NCBI GenBank assembly: GCA_963770315.1
Contig: CAVYPC010000002.1
Location: 2,294,001 to 2,358,000 of the forward strand
From: VRUE01 sp963770315
GTDB lineage: Bacteria > Actinomycetota > Thermoleophilia > Solirubrobacterales > 70-9
Direction: 5' to 3'
DNA length: 64,000 nucleotides
How positions within the stretch are numbered: the first letter of the stretch is position 1; each line of letters opens with the position of its first letter. Shown here piece after piece: positions 43,515 through 52,095 of the stretch. A program made the position numbers and the translations under genes. Under the pieces are notes generated by a model, which saw nothing but the letters and a program-made list of their open reading frames with translations, did not search any database and was not told where the DNA came from.

Positions 43515-45140
43515 GCGAGGAGCGCAGCAGGGCAGATCGGGTCCTCCTCCTCGCCTCGATGTTCCAGGCCGCGAGCCCGGACGTGGCGCGCGCCTGCCTG
43601 CTGCTGCTGGCGCGGGTCGGGAGCGGTGAGACGACGCGGCTGAGCGGGCACGCGCTGGACGTGATGCTGGAGGAGGAGAGCCTCGGTGCCCCGGCCGAAG
43701 ACGTCTGGGAGGCGCTGCTCCGCTCGGGGCTGTTCCGCGAGGACGGCGGCTCGCTGATCGCCGGCGAGGAGATCGCGATCGCCGACCTGTTCGAGGAAAG
43801 GTCTGCGCGGGACTCCTGGAGCCTGGCTGTGGCCGACGTCGCCGCGATCCTCGAGCCTGAGCGCGGGGCATTGCCGGCCGCCACGTTGCGCGACCTGGCC
43901 GAGGCGATCCGCAGGACGCAGGCCTGGGGGCTCGAAGTGCTGCGAGTACGCATTGGCGGAGGAGCTCGAGGGCATGCCCGTCTTCTGGGAGTGCAAGGAG
44001 GGCCGGCACTCCCCCTTCGGCACGGACTTCGGCACGATGGCGGCGTCGGATCTGCCCCTGCTCTGGGCCGAGGGCTTCCGCTACGGGATGCCGCCGGCCC
44101 AGCCTCAGAGCGCGGCCGCCATCGGTCGTGCCTGGTCACAGCTCCTGGAGCTGGGCAACCACGACGGCGGCTGGTACGACGGCGCGGTCGCGGCGCCGTA
44201 CTTCGACGACGACTTCGTCGGCGCCTTCTCCCGCGAGCAGGCCGCGCGGGGTTCCTGCCCGACCACCGAGGCCACGGCCGAGCGCCTCTACGCGCTCTGC
44301 CTCCTGCGAGCGCACGGCGGCGAGCTCGACCCGAAAGGAGAGCTGCGGGCCCGCAGCGGCGAGGCGATCGCGGCGGCGGCCAGCTGCCTGCTGCGCTGGC
44401 AGGATCCCGGCGGCGGCTGGGCGATCCACCGCTACGAGCCCGGCTCCTCCCTGACCTGCCCGGTGCGCGACGTCTCCTCGCGCTATGCCTGCGAGGCCCT
44501 GCTGATGGCCCTGGCGAAGGGCGGCCTGGAGGAAGCGCTCGCCGAAGAGGTGCGATCGGCGCTGCGCCGCTTCTCCGGCTTCCTCGAGACGACGGCCGAG
44601 CGAGCCGGCGACCTGGCCTCCTGGGGAGGGGACTTCCTGCCGAACGCCGACGAGGGCAGGCTGCGGGCGACCACCCTGATCGGCACGCTCTGCGGCGCGC
44701 TCGGCGCAGTCCTGGAGGACCGCGGGGCGGCGGCCCTGCAGGAGCAGGCCATCGCCTACGTGGTGGACACCTGGGAGCCGAACCCCGCGGCCAGGTTCGG
44801 GGTCGCGTTCAGATCGCCCACCTGGGAGGGCCTGGCGTTGACCACCTTTACCTGGGAGATGCCGGCGGACGCCCTCGTCGTCAGCGCGCTGCTCGACTGG
44901 AGCGCGCGCGGCGGCGCGCTCGGTGACGAGGCCAAGGGCCGCATCGTCGCAGCGACCGCAGGCATCCTGGAGGCCGAGCTGCACGGCCACTGGTTCGACC
45001 TGCTGATGGCCGAGGAGGGCGAGCTGAAAGCGTTCGGCTCCAACAGCCTGCACTGCCTCAGGTGCCTGCTGGCGGTCGCGTCGTGGCAGGGCGAAGCGGT
45101 GCCGCGCTCCATCCACTCGGGGATTCTCAGCTCGGGCTGA
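43511..45140 (+). CDS. Helical plus alpha/alpha-toroid-like protein, split by a frameshift
   Basis: The first part (43511 to about 43930) encodes a helical domain of about 140 residues (VARACLLLLARVGSGETTRL). The frame then turns into low-complexity shadow, while sensible protein continues one base later: KCCEYALAEELEGMPVFWEC and onward to 45140. Removing one G from the GGGGG at 43926-43930 joins them into about 542 residues. The second part has QW-like repeats of terpene-cyclase/prenyltransferase toroids (HDGGWYDGAV, PGGGWAIHRYE, TWEGLALTTFTWEMP). Either the G-run is an assembly error, a phase-variable site or a true mutation, or there are two genes with the second starting at TTG 43953. It could be the effector of this operon. 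Confidence 0.6.
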
Positions 45141-48100
45141 GCGAGGTCTCGGCGCGGATCAGCCGCACGGCGACCGATCTGCCGTCGGACAGCTCGAGCG
45201 AGCCCGGGTCGGTGACGGGGCCGCGGACCAGCTCCACCGCGCCCGTCTCCTCCCCGAGGAAACCTCGGTGGGCGTCGATCGCGCGGCCGACGTCCTCGTG
45301 AACCCCGGCGTCGAGGATCAGGCAGACTCGATCGGCGGGGTCCAGGCCCAGGTCCCGCCGCCGCCGGTTGACCGCCCGCACGAGGTCTCTCGCGATCCCC
45401 TCGGCCTCGAGCTCCTCCGTGAGCGCGAGGTCGAGCGCGACCAGGCCCTCGCCGTCCGCGAGCGCCGCGGTCGTCTCCGGGTCGAGCGGCTCGAGCCGGT
45501 GGGTGAACTGCCCCTCCCCGAGGACGTGCCCCTCTACGGTCAGCCGCCTCGCCTCCCGATCGTGCTCGTAGTCGCCGGCGCGGAGGGCCGCCTGCACCGC
45601 CGGCGTCGCCGGCCCGAGCTGCGGAGCTACCGCCGGCAGATCGAGCTGCACCCGCTCGCGTCCGAGGGCGTCCATCCCGACGAAGCCGACGCACTTGACG
45701 TTCACCTCTTCGCGGATCAGCCGGGCGAAGGGCAGCAGCACCTCCGGATCGGCCCCCGCGACTTCGATGCTCCACAGCGGGATGCGGCGGCGGAGCCCGC
45801 GCTCGGCGCGGATCGAGGCCGCGGCCGAGCAGACCCCCTGCACGAGGTCCATCGTCGCGCTCAGCTCCGCGTCGGGGCGCAGCTCCCACGCCGCCGGCCA
45901 CTCGGCCAGATGCACGCTGGTGCCCCGATCGAGGTCGCGGTAGACGGCCTCGGCCAGGAGCGGCAGCAGCGGTGCGGCGATCCTGCAGAGGAGGGTGAGA
46001 ACCGTGTGCAGGGTGTCGATCGCCGCCCGCTCGCCGGAGCGGAAACGCCGGCGACTGCGGCGGATGTACCAGTTGTTGAGCGTCTCCATATAGGCCGCGA
46101 GCGCCGCGTAGGCCCCGGATATGTCGTAGGCGTCCAGCCGTGCCGCCACCGTCGCACAGAGCTCGCTCGTCTTCGCCAGCGCGTACCTGTCGAGCGGATC
46201 TTCGGAGTCCCGGCGGACCCGGCCCCGCACGCCCGCCGCGTTGGCATGCACGGTGAGGAACTTCCAGGCGCTCCAGATCGGCAGCATCGCCTCGCGCGGA
46301 GCCTGCTCCACCTGCGCCCGGTCGATCGCCATGTCGCCGCCCCGGACCGCGGCCGAGGACATCAGCGCCCAGCGCATCGCGTCGGCGCCGAGGCTGTCGA
46401 AGACCTCGGCCGGGTCCGGGTAGTTGCGCAATCGCTTGGAGAGCTTCTGACCGTCGTCTCCGAGCAGCACGCCGTGCGCGATGCAGCTCTTGAAAGCCGG
46501 CCTGTCGAAGAGCGCGGTCGCGAGCACGTGCAGGGTGTAGAACCACCCCCGGGTCTGCCCCACGTACTCGACGATGAAGTCGCCGGGAAAGTGGGACTCG
46601 AACCACTCGCGGCGCTCGAACGGGTAGTGGGCCTGGGCGAACGGCATCGACCCGGACTCGAACCAGCAGTCGAGGACCTCCTCGACCCGGCGCATCTTCG
46701 ACCTGCCCGTGGGATCGTCCGGATTGGTGCGGACGAGCTCGTCGACCGCAGGTCGGTGCAGGTCGTGGAGCCGTACGCCGAAGTCGCGCTCGAGCTCGTC
46801 GAGGCTGCCGTAGACGTCGATCCGCGGATACGCCGGGTCGTCGCTCTTCCACACCGGTATCGGCGAGCCCCAGAAGCGGTTGCGGCTGAGCGACCAGTCC
46901 CGCGCGCCTTCGAGCCAGCGCCCGAAACCGCCCTCGCCGAGGTGGGACGGGATCCACTCGATGTCGCGGTTGAGCTCCACCATGCGGTCCTTGATCGCCG
47001 TGACCTCGAGAAACCAGCTGGGCATCGCCCGGTGGATGAGCGGGGTATCGCTGCGCCAGCAGTGCGGGTAGCTGTGCACGTGCTGTTCCTGGCGCAGGAG
47101 CGCGCCCCGGGCGGCCAGCTCGCGGACGAGGTCCGGGTTGGCGTCGAAGACGTGGGTCCCGGCGTAGTCGCCAACCGCGGCGGTGTAGCGGCCCCGGCTG
47201 TCGACCGGCGCCAGCGGGGGGATCCCGTGCTCCTCGCAAGCGCGCTGGTCGTCCTCGCCGAACCCGGGAGCCAGGTGCACGACGCCGCTGCCCTCGCCGG
47301 TCGCGACGAAGTCGGCGGCGAGGATCCTGAACGCGTTGGGGGTCTCGGCGAAGAACGGGAACAGCGGCCGGTAGCTGCGGCCGGCGAGCTGATCCCCCGC
47401 GAGGGTGCCCACCCGGGCGGCTCCGGCGAGCTCGTGCTCGTACCGGGAGAGGCTCTCCTCGCCGAGGATCCAGCGGCGGCCGTCCCGCTCGAGCACGGCG
47501 TAGGCGAGCGAGCTGCCGACGCCGAGCGCGAGGTTGGCCGGCAACGTCCAGGGCGTCGTCGTCCAGGCGAGAACATGCTCCCCGGTCTCGAGCTCGAAAG
47601 CGACCGTGACGGCGGTGTCGCGGCGCTCTTTGTAGGAGCCGTCGAGGCGCGTCTCGAAGTTCGAGAGCGGCGTCTCGCACTCCCAGCAGTAGGGCAGGAC
47701 GCGCTGCCCCTCGTAGAGGAGCCCCTTGTCCCAGAGCTCCTTGAACGCCCACATCGTCGACTCCATGTAGTCGAGGTCGATCGTGCGGTAGTCGTCGTCC
47801 ATGTCGACCCAGCGGGCCTGGCGGACGACGTAGTCCCGCCAGGCGGAGACGGTCGAGCCGACGATCGAGCGGCAGCGCTCGTTGAAGCGGTCCACCCCCA
47901 GCTCGGCGATCGCGTTGCGCCCGGAGACGCCGAGCTCCTTTTCGGCCTGCGTCTCGACCGGCAGCCCATGACAGTCCCAGCCGAAGCGCCGCTCCACCCG
48001 CTCCCCCCGCATCGTGCGGTACCGGGGGATGACGTCCTTCAGGTAGCCGGTCAGGAGGTGGCCGTAGTGCGGCGTCCCGTTCGCGAACGGCGGCCCGTCG

Positions 48101-48255
48101 TAGATCACGAACTCGGGCTTCCCCGCCCGGGCCTCGAGGGACGCCGCGAACGTGCCCTCGTCCTCCCAGCCGGCGATCACCTCCTCCTCGAGCGCGGGGA
48201 AGTCCGGGCGCGCGGGCACCTCGGGGTAGGGCAACGGGGTGTCGGGGCGCGTCAC
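45127..48255 (-). CDS. ileS: Isoleucyl-tRNA synthetase
   Basis: The 1042-residue class I synthetase length fits the actinobacterial/eukaryote-like IleS type. The HIGH motif appears as PPFANGTPHYGHLLTG (HYGH at 63-66) and KMSKS as KLSKR. The CP1 editing domain carries TTTPWTLPANLALGVG and GSGVVHLAPGFGEDD. It starts at GTG 48255, overlapping the AlaX stop by GTGA. Its 3' end overlaps the convergent toroid gene by 14 bases. Being third in an operon behind 2OG oxygenase and AlaX, next to a biosynthetic-looking cluster, raises the question of whether this is a resistance copy and not the housekeeping gene. The window cannot decide. Confidence 0.96.
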   Translation of the reverse strand: MTRPDTPLPYPEVPARPDFPALEEEVIAGWEDEGTFAASLEARAGKPEFVIYDGPPFANGTPHYGHLLTGYLKDVIPRYRTMRGERVERRFGWDCHGLPVETQAEKELGVSGRNAIAELGVDRFNERCRSIVGSTVSAWRDYVVRQARWVDMDDDYRTIDLDYMESTMWAFKELWDKGLLYEGQRVLPYCWECETPLSNFETRLDGSYKERRDTAVTVAFELETGEHVLAWTTTPWTLPANLALGVGSSLAYAVLERDGRRWILGEESLSRYEHELAGAARVGTLAGDQLAGRSYRPLFPFFAETPNAFRILAADFVATGEGSGVVHLAPGFGEDDQRACEEHGIPPLAPVDSRGRYTAAVGDYAGTHVFDANPDLVRELAARGALLRQEQHVHSYPHCWRSDTPLIHRAMPSWFLEVTAIKDRMVELNRDIEWIPSHLGEGGFGRWLEGARDWSLSRNRFWGSPIPVWKSDDPAYPRIDVYGSLDELERDFGVRLHDLHRPAVDELVRTNPDDPTGRSKMRRVEEVLDCWFESGSMPFAQAHYPFERREWFESHFPGDFIVEYVGQTRGWFYTLHVLATALFDRPAFKSCIAHGVLLGDDGQKLSKRLRNYPDPAEVFDSLGADAMRWALMSSAAVRGGDMAIDRAQVEQAPREAMLPIWSAWKFLTVHANAAGVRGRVRRDSEDPLDRYALAKTSELCATVAARLDAYDISGAYAALAAYMETLNNWYIRRSRRRFRSGERAAIDTLHTVLTLLCRIAAPLLPLLAEAVYRDLDRGTSVHLAEWPAAWELRPDAELSATMDLVQGVCSAAASIRAERGLRRRIPLWSIEVAGADPEVLLPFARLIREEVNVKCVGFVGMDALGRERVQLDLPAVAPQLGPATPAVQAALRAGDYEHDREARRLTVEGHVLGEGQFTHRLEPLDPETTAALADGEGLVALDLALTEELEAEGIARDLVRAVNRRRRDLGLDPADRVCLILDAGVHEDVGRAIDAHRGFLGEETGAVELVRGPVTDPGSLELSDGRSVAVRLIRAETSLSPS

Positions 48256-48965
48256 GGCGTCACCTCGATCCGCACCCGCTTGTTCCCCTTCCCCTTGGAC
48301 TCGACCTTGACCACTGAGACTCGCCCGATCTCTCCGGTGGAGCGGACGTGCGTGCCGCCGTCGGCCTGCCGGTCGAGGCCGACGATGTCGACCACCCGGA
48401 CCGATTTCACCGATGCGGGGACCAGGTTTGCCTTCGTCCGGATGAGGCCCTCGTCGAGGGAGGCCGCGTCCCGGTCGAGGAACGAGACCTCGATCGGCCG
48501 GTCGGCGGCGATCTCGGCGTTTACGAGCCCCTCCACGCGGGCGGCGAATTCCTCCGGCAGGGGATCGAAGGCGAAATCCATGCGCACGCCGAGCGGCTTC
48601 ATGCTGGCGCCCGTGACGGCGACTTCCCACTCGTTCCAGATGACCCCACAGAGAACGTGCGCGGCGGAGTGGGTGCGCATGAGCGCGTGCCGGCGCTCCC
48701 AGTCCAGCTCCCCGCGCACCCGCTCCCCCACGGCCGGCAGCGGGTCCACGCCGGCGAGCTTGTGCCAGACGACGCCGTCTCGCTTGGTCACCTCGACGAC
48801 CGCTTGGCCGGCGAGCACCCCGGTGTCGTGCGGCTGCCCGCCGCCGGTCGGGAAGAAGGCCGTCCGGTCGAGCGCTACAGAGCGCTCGACCGGATCGGCC
48901 ACCACCACCACCCCCTCGACGGCGGTCAGCTCGGAATCGCGGAGATACAGCAGGTCGGTCTCCAC
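48252..48965 (-). CDS. AlaX-type alanyl-tRNA editing domain protein
   Basis: This protein of about 237 residues resembles the C-terminal editing half of AlaRS. It has AFFPTGGGQPHDTGVL, THSAAHVL (H99, H103), and DRQADGGTHVRSTGEIG with H206, completing most of the zinc site. The position usually occupied by Cys before GGTH is Asp. AlaX proteins deacylate mischarged tRNA in trans. GTG 48965 has GAGGG ahead and avoids overlap with the upstream gene; 48998 is the alternative. It is coupled to ileS by GTGA, so the two are made together. Confidence 0.88.
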   Translation of the reverse strand: METDLLYLRDSELTAVEGVVVVADPVERSVALDRTAFFPTGGGQPHDTGVLAGQAVVEVTKRDGVVWHKLAGVDPLPAVGERVRGELDWERRHALMRTHSAAHVLCGVIWNEWEVAVTGASMKPLGVRMDFAFDPLPEEFAARVEGLVNAEIAADRPIEVSFLDRDAASLDEGLIRTKANLVPASVKSVRVVDIVGLDRQADGGTHVRSTGEIGRVSVVKVESKGKGNKRVRIEVTP

Positions 48966-48972
48966 GTCGCCC

Positions 48973-49854
48973 TCAGCTGAATTCGCAGAAGGAGCCATCG
49001 GTCAACTGCGCGATGTGCGCCGAGATCGCGACGCGGTCCCCGCTCAGCTCCGGCGGCGTTACGGGCGCCACCATGTGGAGGTACTGGTTGTTGACGAGCA
49101 GGAAATCGCCCTGGCGCGCCGGGATCGTCACCGCCGGGACACCCTCCAGGGACCTGGAGTCCAGGTCGTAGTTGCCGAATGAGGAGAGGCCCTGCGCGGC
49201 CGCGTCGGCCTTGGTCAGGCCGGGCTCGGTGCCAAGCTCGCGGTAGACGACCAGCTCGCCACCCTCGCCCGGGTTCTGGAGGTAGATGTTCCACGCCGTC
49301 TGGCGGATGACGCGGGAGGAGAGCGGCTGCGGGAGGTCGAAGCGACCGAAGTCGTAGTGGATCGCCGCCGTGCCGCTGCGCAGGATCACCGCGTTGAACG
49401 GGCGGCCGTCATCGGTGCGGAGGCGCTCGATCTCCGCCCCCAACGCCGGCTCGAGGGTCTTCTTGACGATCTCGCTCGGGCTGGCCGAAAGCGATTCGAA
49501 CAGCCACGCCTTCGTCTTTTCCTCCTCGACGGCGCTCTTGAAGTACCCCTCGTAGTCCCCGTGGACGTAGCGGGCCGCCCAGTGGTTGGTCCCGAAGGTG
49601 CCCAGAGGATGGGCCATCCCGTTGTATTCGCCCATCCCCAATTCGACGACGCGAGACATGACCGCCTCGCATTCCTCCTGGGAGATTATTTCGGGGATGC
49701 GTATGCCCGCGATTTCCCCGCGCAGGAGGCGCTCTATCTGGTCGGGGCTCAGCGCTGCGGGGTCGGCGAACTCGAGGTAGCTCCACTTCCCCGTCGGGTC
49801 GAAGGTCTCTTTGAATGCGTTCTCGGTGAGCGCGTTGTCGGCGTGCGAATTCAT
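48973..49854 (-). CDS. 2-oxoglutarate/Fe(II)-dependent oxygenase
   Basis: This 293-residue protein has the facial triad H166-x-D168 (AAIHYDFGRF) and H260 (NNQYLHMVAP), with the 2OG-binding arginine R274 in DRVAISAH. This is a typical double-stranded beta-helix hydroxylase. Many relatives hydroxylate free amino acids or peptidyl side chains. It is the first gene of the operon with AlaX and ileS and is driven by an almost perfect promoter. The association suggests it makes or alters a non-standard amino acid that could be mischarged (inferred). Confidence 0.88.
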   Translation of the reverse strand: MNSHADNALTENAFKETFDPTGKWSYLEFADPAALSPDQIERLLRGEIAGIRIPEIISQEECEAVMSRVVELGMGEYNGMAHPLGTFGTNHWAARYVHGDYEGYFKSAVEEEKTKAWLFESLSASPSEIVKKTLEPALGAEIERLRTDDGRPFNAVILRSGTAAIHYDFGRFDLPQPLSSRVIRQTAWNIYLQNPGEGGELVVYRELGTEPGLTKADAAAQGLSSFGNYDLDSRSLEGVPAVTIPARQGDFLLVNNQYLHMVAPVTPPELSGDRVAISAHIAQLTDGSFCEFS

Positions 49855-49918
49855 CCTGGCCTCCTCGATTTGCGTGATTTCCGGCTAACTTTGCGTCCGG
49901 ATCTCATTGAGTTGACCT

Positions 49919-49949
49919 ATTATATGCACAGGTTCCAACGTTATGTCAA
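49919..49949 (-). promoter_or_regulatory. Consensus promoter of the oxygenase-AlaX-ileS operon
   Basis: On the minus strand TTGACA (49949-49944) and TATAAT (49924-49919) are both perfect consensus, with a 19-base spacer. The whole stretch 49855-50025 is far more AT-rich than the neighbouring genes. The predicted leader is about 55-60 bases with no T-box-like structure. Confidence 0.7.
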
Positions 49950-50078
49950 GTTATTCTCATAATTTTCTACAGGATAAAGAGAGAGACTAGAGATTTACCT
50001 GCCTAATAAGCAGGGGATGCGGCTCCTAGAGCCAAAATTCGAGGAACGCCAGACCGCTGGGGCGGGCGGCAAGGGCGA

Positions 50079-50832
50079 TCAGCCCACTGCCCGAAAGCCG
50101 CGGCGGTCGAAGCCGCGGGGAACGGATCCATGCAGGACGTAGCGGACGATCGAGTAGATCCGCCTGCCGGGCCCGTTTTCGATCAGGAAGCTGAGCCGCA
50201 CCGAGGCCCGCGGGTTCCATTCCCCCCTGCCCTTGCGGATCTCGGCCCTCCCGACCGCATACGCCTTGCGACCGCCGAAGCTCCGCCACCTGAGGCCATA
50301 GAAGGAGAGGAGCCGTACTTGCCGAGGACGATTTCGCTCGGGCGCCTGGAGATATGGCCGGTGTTCGCGTTCTGCACTGCGAACACCTGAAGCTTGACGT
50401 ACGGCGGCACTTCGCCCGGCACGGCGACGAAAGTGGCCTCCGTGCGAGGGCAGCCCGGCAGCTCGCGTTCGACCGCGACCACCGCGCCCTCGACCCGGTC
50501 AGGGGCGACGAACGTCCCCTCGATCGTCTGCCCCCTCGAGTCGAGGAAGCTCCAATGGCCGTTGGCGTCGATCGGGTCGACGTTGGGGAGGTGGGATTCG
50601 TAGCTGCCGCAAAAGCCCCACTTGAAGCCGAAGTGGGCGTTGAGGACGTTGCCTTCCCTCACCTCGAAGCTCACCGGCAAACCAACCGAGGTGGACCCCA
50701 CCCAGCCCCCCCAACCGGCACGATGCCTTCCGCCTCGACGACGGGGGCGCTGCAGGCAAGGACGAGCAAGCATGACAACGCGGCGCACACCGCGGCCGAC
50801 ACCTGGGTCCGCCACCCTCGTCTGAAGCTCAT
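50079..50832 (-). pseudogene. Lipoprotein gene interrupted by two frameshifts
   Basis: ATG 50832 starts a lipoprotein signal peptide (SAAVCAALSCLLVLACSAP, lipobox VLAC). The frame breaks at a 7-G run (about 50706-50712). The next frame supplies a beta-rich body (VSFEVREGNVLNAHFGFKW, GTFVAPDRVEGAVVAVE, VKLQVFAVQNANTG). A second shift near 50290-50320 leads to a convincing C-terminus (VRLSFLIENGPGRRIY, ending FRAVG) with its stop at 50079. Both shifts equal the loss of one base. This may be an assembly indel problem or true decay. The function is unknown; a secreted beta-sandwich lipoprotein is likely. Confidence 0.5.
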
Positions 50833-50931
50833 CGGCGCGCTCCCTCCGCCTCGTCGGTAGGTCCGAGCTCAACTCTCTCAGAGCGGCGACATATTGCCAA
50901 CGTTTATTCGTCGATCGGGCAATTAGTTGGG

Positions 50932-52095
50932 ATGGCAGGACTTTTGACGTACCGATATAATTACCTAAATATCGGCATCCGAGCGGGGAGCACGACAATA
51001 GAAAAGGGGAAGGGGTCAGACGTCGTCTGGGACCCCGGGCAAATCGCAGAGGCCAGTACGTACCCGTTAGCCAGGGTCGCGCTTGACTCGCTGTACCGTA
51101 GAAACCGCGAGACCTTCGAGCGCCTGTTCTTATTAGAGCGCTTCGTGCACCTCCCCAAGTCAATCGCCGATCCACTGCTGACGGCTGGTTTGATCGTTGG
51201 CGACTGCGGCCAATATCGGTCTCGAGTGCGCATTTGGGTTCTGGATCGTCGCTATTACGCGAGCGATCCCTGCACCAGCAAGCTCGGCGATCGCGTCTAC
51301 CCCGTCTACCAAGACCAAGGCGCCTTCTTCGCGGAACGCCTTGCCGTCAAACCGGGGGACGAGGTGCTCGATATAGGCACCGGCACGGGGGTGCTCGCAA
51401 TTGAGGCTGCACGGACCGCCGGTATGGTCACCGGAATCGACGTCAATCCCCGGGCGACGAGCTTTGCCCGCGCCAACGCTTCCTTGAATGGGGCTTCAAA
51501 CGTCCGCTTCCGCACCGGGGACCTACTCGAGGAGAGCTCCTCTCTTTCGCGCCACGACTTAGTGCTCTGCAACCCACCCTTCACGGCCGTACCCGAGCCG
51601 GCCGCATGGTTCACGCACGGATCTGCAGGGTTTGACGGCCTAGACGTCTTTCGGCGCTTCCTCACCCGTCTGCCTGCACTCGTCAGCGACAAGGGCCGAC
51701 TGCAGCTATTGCTCAACTCGCTCGGAACCGCGACGACCGTGCAGGCGCTCGACCTCGTCCGCGAAAGCTTTCCCAGCGCCGGCCTGGACATTCACCACCT
51801 CTTCGATCCGCCAAGTGCGCCGATCGACGACTACACGATCCGCTTTGCCGGATCGCCTGCCTATGAAGAGTGGCGAGAGTGGCTCAAGAGCAACGGCTTT
51901 ACCCACGTCTATCGAATGCTCATTACCGTTGACCTCGCCTCGCCCGGTCGTTTCGTCCAGCACCCCAGCCCGCGATACCGGTTTGCGATTGTCGAGCCTT
52001 TCGGTGAGCAGCCACAGGTTTATCTGGCCGACAGTGACTCTGGAGGCTGGCGGGAGATGCTCCTTCGCTATGGGGCACGGACGGCCAGTGACTGA
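50932..52095 (+). CDS. SAM-dependent N-methyltransferase-like protein (NPPF motif)
   Basis: This 387-residue protein has an N-terminal part of about 120 residues, then VLDIGTGTGVLAIEA (motif I), GIDVNPRATSFA and LVLCNPPFTAV. The NPPF motif is typical of HemK/RsmC-type enzymes that methylate amide or amine nitrogens. The DNA is less GC-rich than the core genes. It overlaps the following cyclase gene by eight bases, and a second methyltransferase follows the cyclase, so the three form one operon. Confidence 0.82.
   Translation: MAGLLTYRYNYLNIGIRAGSTTIEKGKGSDVVWDPGQIAEASTYPLARVALDSLYRRNRETFERLFLLERFVHLPKSIADPLLTAGLIVGDCGQYRSRVRIWVLDRRYYASDPCTSKLGDRVYPVYQDQGAFFAERLAVKPGDEVLDIGTGTGVLAIEAARTAGMVTGIDVNPRATSFARANASLNGASNVRFRTGDLLEESSSLSRHDLVLCNPPFTAVPEPAAWFTHGSAGFDGLDVFRRFLTRLPALVSDKGRLQLLLNSLGTATTVQALDLVRESFPSAGLDIHHLFDPPSAPIDDYTIRFAGSPAYEEWREWLKSNGFTHVYRMLITVDLASPGRFVQHPSPRYRFAIVEPFGEQPQVYLADSDSGGWREMLLRYGARTASD

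Noticed and set aside
43953..44926. Continuation of the first toroid-gene frame beyond the G-run
   Set aside because: The composition becomes Arg/Gly-rich shadow, while the neighbouring frame carries clear protein sequence.
44756..47752. 998-residue minus-strand open frame overlapping ileS
   Set aside because: It is out of frame with ileS on the same strand, low complexity, and without recognisable motifs.
45268..49182. 1304-residue plus-strand open frame
   Set aside because: It is antisense to ileS, AlaX and the oxygenase, which have full family motifs; the frame is a GC-rich shadow.
49855..49918. T-box riboswitch in front of the oxygenase-AlaX-ileS operon
   Set aside because: The leader after the predicted start is under 70 bases and shows no T-box sequence or stem I structure.
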